Shown in pieces: positions 58,487-64,000 of a stretch of 64,000 nt of DNA. The notes beneath the pieces are model-generated. The model saw nothing but the letters and a program-made list of their open reading frames with translations. It was not told the origin of the DNA and did not search any database. The stretch spans positions 5,984,001-6,048,000 of the forward strand of contig NZ_CP127294.1 in the NCBI RefSeq assembly GCF_030285625.1. Direction: 5' to 3'. The stretch comes from Amycolatopsis sp. 2-15 (lineage in GTDB: Bacteria; Actinomycetota; Actinomycetes; Mycobacteriales; Pseudonocardiaceae). The translations under genes were made by a program, and so were the position numbers. Positions within the stretch are counted from its first letter, which is position 1. Every line of letters begins with the position of its first letter.

Positions 58487-60729
58487 GCCAAGCGATCGGC
58501 AGGCCGGTGTCCCGTGTGGAGGGACCGGCGAAGGTGACTGGGGCCGCGCGGTACTCCGCGGAGATCGTGCTGCCCGACATGTCCTACGCGGTGATCGTCG
58601 GCGCCACGATCCCGAGCGGCCGCGTCGCGGAGATCGAACCTCTCACCGAAACCGATGGCGTGCTCGCGGTGCTGACCCATGAGAACCTCGGCAAGATCGT
58701 GGGGCAGCCGCAGCTGCTGCCGTCGCTGGTCGGCGGTCCCGCCCCGGGCGCCAGCTTCTTCCCGATGCAGGACGACCAGGTGCACTACTTCGGGCAGCCG
58801 GTGGCGGTCGTCGTCGCCGACTCCCACGAACGCGCGCAGCACGCCGCCGCGAACCTGCGGGTCCGCTACGAGCGCACGCCGTCGACGACGACCATCGACG
58901 AGGGCCGGGACAAGGCGTATGAGGTCGAGCGCCTCTTCGGCGGCCTCATGCCGGCCCGCAACGAGCGGGGCGACGTGGACGCCGCGCTCGAAGAGGCCGA
59001 CGTCCGGCTCGACCTGGAGTTCCGGTTCGCGGCCAACCACCACAACGCCCTCGAGCCGCCGGCGACGACAGCGGTGTGGGACGGCGACCAGGTGACCATC
59101 TACGACTCCACGCAGGGCATTCGGGCCAGCCAGCTCACGGTCGCGCATCTGCTGGGCCTGCCCCTGTCCCACGTCCGCGTGATCGCCAACTTCGTGGGAG
59201 GCGGGTTCGGCTCGAAGGCCATGGTGTGGCCGCACGTGACCCTCTCGGTGATGGCGGCCCGCCACGTCGGGCGCCCGGTGAAGCTCGTGCTCACGCGCCC
59301 GCAGACCTACACGTCGAACGGGCACCGCGAGGAGCAGGAGCAGACCCTGTCGCTCGGCGCGACCAGCGACGGCCGGATCACCGCGCTGGAGCACCACAAG
59401 CTGTCGATCTCGTCACCGTTCGACGAGTGGGCCGAGCCCGCGACCGGGGTCTCCTCCCAGCTGTACCAGTGCACGAACTTCCGCGGCGTGCACCACCTGA
59501 TCCGCGGCAACACGCTGACCCCGACGTTCACCCGGGGCCCGGGTGAGGCCGCCGGTTCGTTCACCCTCGAGACCGCGATGGACGAGCTGTCCGTGGAGCT
59601 CGGCATCGACCCGGTCGAACTGCGGCTGCGCAACCACACCGACGTCGACGACCGCGGCAACCCGTGGTCGAGCGACGGGTTGCCCGAGTGCCTGCGGCTC
59701 GGCGCGGAGAAGTTCGGCTGGTCGAAGACGAGCCGCACCCCGCGCAGTCGCAGGGACGGCACCTGGCTCATCGGCACCGGGATGGCCTCGGCCGCCTACC
59801 CCGTGCCGCTGTTCATGCCGACGCAGCGGGCCAGGGCCCGCCTCTACGCCGACGGCAGCGCGGTGGTCGAAGCCGGGACCCAGGAGTTCGGCACCGGTGT
59901 GCTCACGGCGATGACCCAGGTCGGTGCCGACGCGCTGAGCATCCCCCTGGCGGACATGCGGTTCCACAGTGGTGACACCGATCTGCCCAACGTCAGTTCC
60001 GCGGTCGGCTCGGCGGGGGCGGGCATGATCAGCGCTGCAGTGCACGACGCGGCGACCAACCTGCGGCAGCAGCTGATCGAGCTCGCGGTGTCCGATGAGG
60101 CCTCGCCGCTGCACGGCGCGGACCCGGCGAACGTCGACGTCGTCGGCGGGCGCATGCAGCTGCGCGACGACATCGCGAAGGGCGAGAACTACGGCGACGT
60201 CATGCAGCGGCACCGGCTGTCCGAAGTGGAGGCACTGGGCAGTTGGTCGCCACCGCCGCTGGACACGCCCCACGGCCTGCTCACCTTCGGCGCGCAGTTC
60301 GCCGAGGTCGCAGTCGACCCCGACCTCGGTCTCGTCCGGGTGCGCCGGCTGGTGGGCGCCTTCGCGCCCGGCCGGGTGCTGAACGCCAAGCTGGCCCGCA
60401 GCCAGCTGATCGGCGGCATGCTGTGGGGTATGGGTCAGGCGCTCCTCGAGGGCAACCGCATGGACCCGCGCGGCGGCCGGTGGGGCGCCGGGAACCTCGG
60501 CGAGTACCTGGTTCCGGTCAACGCCGACGCGCCCGAAGTGGAGGTCGAGTTCGTAGACGTCGCCGACGACGTCGTCAACACGCTCGGCGTGAAGGGCGTC
60601 GGCGAAGTCGGTCAGGTCGGTGTCGCGGCCGCGATCGGCAACGCCGTGTTCAACGCGACCGGGCACCGCATCCGCGAACTCCCGATCACGGCCGAGCTGG
60701 TAATGGACCCGGCGGACAGCTGGTCGTGA
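58483..60729 (+). CDS. paoC: Molybdenum aldehyde oxidoreductase, molybdopterin-binding subunit (PaoC/YagR-like)
   Basis: 748-aa catalytic subunit from an ATG at 58483. Begins with IGRPVSRVEGPAKVTGAARY; molybdopterin contacts in ANFVGGGFGSKAMVWPH and FTRGPGEAAGSFTLETAMDE; the active-site glutamate is in GVKGVGEVGQVGVAAAIGNA near the end. Oxidises aldehydes to acids with water as oxygen source; PaoABC prefers aromatic aldehydes. The PaoD-type maturation chaperone is not next to it. Overlaps the following membrane-protein gene (GTGA). Confidence 0.93.
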   Translation: MSQAIGRPVSRVEGPAKVTGAARYSAEIVLPDMSYAVIVGATIPSGRVAEIEPLTETDGVLAVLTHENLGKIVGQPQLLPSLVGGPAPGASFFPMQDDQVHYFGQPVAVVVADSHERAQHAAANLRVRYERTPSTTTIDEGRDKAYEVERLFGGLMPARNERGDVDAALEEADVRLDLEFRFAANHHNALEPPATTAVWDGDQVTIYDSTQGIRASQLTVAHLLGLPLSHVRVIANFVGGGFGSKAMVWPHVTLSVMAARHVGRPVKLVLTRPQTYTSNGHREEQEQTLSLGATSDGRITALEHHKLSISSPFDEWAEPATGVSSQLYQCTNFRGVHHLIRGNTLTPTFTRGPGEAAGSFTLETAMDELSVELGIDPVELRLRNHTDVDDRGNPWSSDGLPECLRLGAEKFGWSKTSRTPRSRRDGTWLIGTGMASAAYPVPLFMPTQRARARLYADGSAVVEAGTQEFGTGVLTAMTQVGADALSIPLADMRFHSGDTDLPNVSSAVGSAGAGMISAAVHDAATNLRQQLIELAVSDEASPLHGADPANVDVVGGRMQLRDDIAKGENYGDVMQRHRLSEVEALGSWSPPPLDTPHGLLTFGAQFAEVAVDPDLGLVRVRRLVGAFAPGRVLNAKLARSQLIGGMLWGMGQALLEGNRMDPRGGRWGAGNLGEYLVPVNADAPEVEVEFVDVADDVVNTLGVKGVGEVGQVGVAAAIGNAVFNATGHRIRELPITAELVMDPADSWS

Positions 60730-61856
60730 CGACGAAGGCGAACGAGCGAGGACTCTCCGACCGCCCGACGATCAGCCGATCCGAACGCCACCGGCGGGCT
60801 GACCCGGCCGGGCCGGGGTCTTCGCGCTGGTCACGGCAACCTGGGCTCGGCGTGGCAGGACTGCTGCTGGTGGTCCCAGTGGCGGTCCTGCTCGCCGTCG
60901 GGGCAGGCGGTGCGGAGCCGTCTCTGCTGGTGCTCTCGCCGCTGGTCACCTTCTCGCTGCCGGTGGTCGCGATGATCGCGTTCTGGTGGGAGGACTGGCC
61001 GGGCACGCGGCTGGGGCCCAACTGGGCGGGGTGGGCGGACACGGTGCTCGTGGTGCTGGCCGCGATCGCGCTGACCGTGCTCGGCCAGGCCGTCGTGGGG
61101 CACGTGTCCTTCGCCGCGATCTTCGACCCGTCACCGGAAATCCTCGAGCTGAGCACGTTCCCCGCGACGATGCCGATCGCCGGTGCGGCGTTCGTCGCGA
61201 CGCTCCAGCTGACCCTGGTGACCGAGGGCTGGCCGTTGCGCCGCTACCTCAAGCCGATCCCCGCCGGGGCGTGCGCGGTGGTGCTGGCCTGGCTGATCGC
61301 GATCGTGCTGTTCGTGCTGCTGCTCGGCGGAAAACCGTTCCAGGGGGAGGGGCGCGGGTTGCTCACGGGCGGACAGCTGGGTGCCGTACTCACCCTTGTC
61401 GGGGTCTGGCAGGTGTGGCTCTTCGTCGTGTGGCGGGGCTTCCCGTTCTGCCGGATCCGGCGGCAATGGGTGCGCCTCGTGAGCGGGAATGCCGTCACGA
61501 TCGGTGGCGGAATCCTGACCTACCTGGCCCTGGCGGAGGGGGCCGGGGTGTCCACGCCCACCCTTTCCGCGGTGGCGGGATCGTTCATCGCCGGGGGCCT
61601 CATCATCGGCATGTTGTTCGAGGACGCCCTGCCGGCGCGGTGGTCCCAGCCACAGGAACGCGCCGTGTCTCTGCTGTTCTCTCTGGCCGTCGCGGCGGCG
61701 CTGCACCTGATTCTGCTGGCATTGGCCGACTCGCTGCACTGGGATCGCGGATCGGCGATCGACTGGGTCGGCCACGTCACGCTCAACGCCATCGGCCTGG
61801 CGGTGATCCTCCACGTCGCGATCGGCCGACGGTGGCCGTTCGCGCGGACGGGGTGA
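60726..61856 (+). CDS. Polytopic membrane protein of unknown function
   Basis: 376 aa from a GTG at 60726, overlapping the PaoC stop by four bases. After an arginine-rich cytoplasmic N-terminus (about 45 residues) there are roughly ten hydrophobic segments, e.g. LGVAGLLLVVPVAVLLAVGA, LVVLAAIALTVLGQAVVGHV, ACAVVLAWLIAIVLFVLLLG and LFSLAVAAALHLILLALADS. No transporter family recognised. Translational coupling to the oxidoreductase operon suggests a membrane electron acceptor or substrate carrier, but this is speculative. Confidence 0.75.
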   Translation: MTTKANERGLSDRPTISRSERHRRADPAGPGSSRWSRQPGLGVAGLLLVVPVAVLLAVGAGGAEPSLLVLSPLVTFSLPVVAMIAFWWEDWPGTRLGPNWAGWADTVLVVLAAIALTVLGQAVVGHVSFAAIFDPSPEILELSTFPATMPIAGAAFVATLQLTLVTEGWPLRRYLKPIPAGACAVVLAWLIAIVLFVLLLGGKPFQGEGRGLLTGGQLGAVLTLVGVWQVWLFVVWRGFPFCRIRRQWVRLVSGNAVTIGGGILTYLALAEGAGVSTPTLSAVAGSFIAGGLIIGMLFEDALPARWSQPQERAVSLLFSLAVAAALHLILLALADSLHWDRGSAIDWVGHVTLNAIGLAVILHVAIGRRWPFARTG

Positions 61857-61868
61857 TTCCGCCCGAGT

Positions 61869-61995
61869 CAGGTCGTGAAGGGCATCGAATCCGCCGACAA
61901 ACTCGGCAAACATCGGTGGGTGATCGAACGGGCCATCGCCTGGCTGTTCAGCTACCGCCGACTCACCATCCGCTACGAACGCAAAGCCGGCTTCC
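61869..61995 (+). mobile_element. IS5-type transposase C-terminal fragment
   Basis: The plus frame VVKGIESADKLGKHRWVIER followed by AIAWLFSYRRLTIRYERKAG is the familiar end of IS5-family (IS427/ISL2-like) transposases, containing the catalytic E segment. Only about 42 codons remain. It differs in sequence from the IS5 remnant at 49964. Confidence 0.75.
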
Positions 61996-62089
61996 GGGAC
62001 TGTGCGGGAGTAAAGCAGGACGCGCGGTGGCGCGCCGGTGTCCGGGTGATGTCCTGGTTTCCTGGACCAGCCCAGAACGTGAAGGACGG

Positions 62090-62539
62090 CCTGGTCAGGC
62101 GGGCGGAGGTGGCGCGGCCGCGGGCGTGGGGAGAGTCGGCACCGCCCAGCCGTTGCGATGCCGGGGCAGGTGCGACAGGTCCTTGCTCGCGGTGGTCGAG
62201 ACCGTCGCAGACCGCGGGCAGCTCGCTCACCGCCGCTCCAGTGATCAGGTTCAGGTCCACCTGGCGCTGGTAGAGCTCCGCGATGGACAGCATCGATCGG
62301 GCTGCCGCGAAGGGGTGGGTGTACAGCGGGTTGATGGCGACCATGGGCACAAGGCGCTGGGAAGCGGCGGCGATCGCGGTCGCCCCGACCCACGGGTCGA
62401 GCACCGCGCCCGCCCCCGTGAACAGCAGCACTCCGTCGAGGTCCGATTCGTCTGCCCATCGCGTCACCTTGAGCGCGGCGTGAGCGGCCGACGCGGGATC
62501 CGTTACGCGAGGCACTGTGGTCAGAAAGCGGAGTTCCAC
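62090..62539 (-). pseudogene. LLM-class oxidoreductase remnant
   Basis: A GTG at 62539 begins VELRFLTTVPRVTDPASAA, followed by WADESDLDGVLLFTGAGAVL and NPLYTHPFAAARSMLSIAEL, QRQVDLNLITGAAVSELPAV, all typical of F420/FMN luciferase-like enzymes. The normal reading is lost around 62200 and the rest is foreign to the family. Only the first third or so of the gene is left. Confidence 0.65.
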
Positions 62540-62558
62540 AGGGTGACCTCTTGCTTCG

Positions 62559-63370
62559 TCAGATCTGGCTCAGCTGCGAAATCGGCGGGGAAAAACTAGT
62601 GGTGGCGTGGGGGTACCGACCGATCCGGGTGACCCGCAGACGTTCCGCGCGCAGCATGGACACCGCGGTCGTGAGCCACTCGACGGCAAATCGCGCACCG
62701 ACGCATGATCCCGGACCGGCGCCGAATGACAGGAGCTCTCGCGGCGATCTGCCTTGCCAGCGTTCGGGTTTGAACGCGTGCGGATCGGTCCAGACATCCG
62801 GGTGCCGCCCGACCGCGTACAAGAAAACGTGGACCTCCTCACCGGCCAACACCGACACTGGTCCGATTTCCTGATCGCTCAGCACGGTTCGCCGCAGTCG
62901 CCAGGACGGCGGCCACAGGCGAAGGCATTCCAGCGCGATCCACTGCGAGTCCAGTTCGCCCAGTTCCTGGCGCGGCACGCGGCCGCGCAGTGCCACTGGA
63001 CTGTCTGAGAACATCGCCGTCAGGATCCACGCCAACGTGACCGAGGTCGAAGCGACGAATGCCGCCGCCCGCCGCAGGTATAGGTCGCCGATCCTGGCCT
63101 CGAAGTCCGGCTCGTTCCTCGAAGCCGAGGTTGGCTGGGAAGAGTTCCGGCCAGGACTGCGCGATGCAGGCGCCGGCGGCGACCGCACTGCGCTCGAACA
63201 ACCGCTCGTTGTGCCGCTTCGTGATGGTGCCAAGAATGGTCGGCACGAACACGCTATCGAAAAACGTCCGCACGACCTGCTCCAGTCGCGGGTTCTGCCC
63301 GCACCCCATGGGAGCCTTGACGGCGTCGACCACGCCTTGGACACAGATCCGGTGCAGGTCCCCGGCCTTG
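62559..63370 (-). pseudogene. Cytochrome P450, 5'-truncated and frameshifted
   Basis: C-terminal part of a P450 on the minus strand. Upstream frame: DSVFVPTILGTITKRHNERL; after a shift near 63110, RRAAAFVASTSVTLAWILTA (I-helix), then the ExxR region ALECLRLWPPSWRLRR, PHAFKPERWQGR, and the haem loop LSFGAGPGSCVGARFAVEWL (proximal cysteine) to 62559. The N-terminal half is replaced at about 63370 by recombinase sequence on the opposite strand. Confidence 0.75.
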
Positions 63371-64000
63371 GTGAGGCGGTGGCTTTCAGAGTTGCACGAG
63401 GACTACGCCGAGTCGTCGGTGTCGTCGTACTTTGCCTTGTTCTCAACCATCCTCAATCGCGCCAAGCGGGCGCGGATGATCCCGGCGAACCCGTGTAGCG
63501 GTGTCCGTGTGACCGGTGGTGAGTTCGAGACCGAGCGGTTGGTGGCGTCGCCGGCTCAGGCGCTGCGGGCCGCGATGCGGCTCTACGAGACCGGGCTCGG
63601 GGCGTCGGGGTTCGTTCTGTGTCTGATGGACTTCTACTCCGGAGCCCGATGGGTGAACTTGTCGGGCAGCAGCGGCATGAGTACGACTCCGAGCGGCGGG
63701 GTATCGAGATTCGGACGCCGCTGAAGGAGATTGGCGGGAAGGTCTACAAGGGCGGCCTAAAGAGTGATCGCGATCACTCGCCGGGTCGACAGCGGCCTCC
63801 GGCACGGCGCGGGAACGCCCGGCCGAAGAAGGGGCGGACGAAAACACCGGCGGGTACTCGCTTCGTGGCGCTGCCGCCCGGGATCGCGGTGTTGTACGAG
63901 GAGCTGATGGACAGCCATCGGCACCCCTTTGTGTTGTCCACACCGGAAGGGCACCCCTGGCGGCGGTCTAATTTCCGGATCCGGTTCTGGCGGCCGGCGT
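63371..64000 (+). pseudogene. Tyrosine recombinase (phage-type integrase), 5'-truncated and frameshifted, continuing past window
   Basis: The core-binding domain appears as WLSELHEDYAESSVSSYFAL, FSTILNRAKRARMIPANPCS and TERLVASPAQALRAAMRLYE, then FVLCLMDFYSGAR with the first catalytic arginine. Near 63650 one missing base shifts the frame; it continues GELVGQQRHEYDSERRGIEI, VYKGGLKSDRDH, RTKTPAGTRFVALPPGIAVL and PFVLSTPEGHPWRRSNFRIR to the window edge. The N-terminal arm-binding part is lost at the P450 junction. A dead integrase from an integrated element. Confidence 0.75.

Noticed and set aside
1..64000. CRISPR arrays, rRNA genes, riboswitches
   Set aside because: No regularly spaced repeats, no rRNA-like blocks and no recognisable riboswitch (including FMN) were found on reading both strands. 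This was by eye; a covariance-model scan would be decisive.

Overview
The window is high-GC actinobacterial DNA. GTG and TTG starts are common, several starts look leaderless, and it carries F420-type luciferase-like oxidoreductases and a mycofactocin-type short-chain dehydrogenase. The overall character points to the Pseudonocardiales (an Amycolatopsis- or Pseudonocardia-like soil organism); the genus is an inference.

Positions 1-32,450 form a dense and mostly intact catabolic region. It encodes a ferredoxin reductase, acyl-CoA dehydrogenase, thiolase, two acyl-CoA ligases, a CoA-transferase, crotonase-family enzymes, an SMP-30/lactonase-like protein, four luciferase-like (LLM) flavin enzymes, two amidohydrolases, a flavin reductase, a thiolase-like/DUF35 pair that could be a retro-aldolase, three SDRs (one a remnant), an aldehyde dehydrogenase, a Rieske ferredoxin, a lone solute-binding lipoprotein and two paralogous TetR regulators. 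The region is tied together by about ten copies of one inverted repeat, consensus TGTCAAC-N6-GTTGACA, in its promoters. In several promoters one arm of the repeat doubles as the -35 box. I read this as one regulon for taking up, CoA-activating, oxygenating (possibly Baeyer-Villiger type) and beta-oxidising an unidentified cyclic compound. Its most unusual gene (18716-20497) fuses a crotonase domain to a complete RibF (riboflavin kinase/FAD synthetase) directly behind an LLM flavoenzyme gene.

Positions 32,450-35,280 are genetic debris: a frameshifted RibD-type pyrimidine reductase, a dihydropteroate synthase fragment, a 3' tRNA-Asn fragment that looks like an integration scar, a broken NUDIX gene and the tail of an O-methyltransferase. 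Positions 35,273-38,534 look like a decaying biosynthetic operon: frameshifted 5-aminolevulinate synthase, split-barrel flavoprotein, GNAT protein and an amber-interrupted ORF. Next come a secreted alpha/beta hydrolase, a collapsed histidine kinase and a YaaH/SatP transporter.

Positions 41,086-49,651 are a second catabolic module: Old Yellow Enzyme, phthalate-dioxygenase-type reductase, MHS-family transporter, HicB-like protein, Rieske ring-hydroxylating oxygenase, a regulator made of two complete TetR modules in one chain, and an amidase.

Positions 49,652-54,003 are a patchwork of broken genes and an IS5-type transposase remnant. Positions 54,004-61,856 hold a LAL-type LuxR regulator followed by an intact PaoABC-like molybdenum aldehyde oxidoreductase operon and a membrane protein. 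The right end (61,869-64,000) is again debris: a transposase fragment, an LLM remnant, half of a cytochrome P450, and a truncated, frameshifted tyrosine recombinase running off the window.
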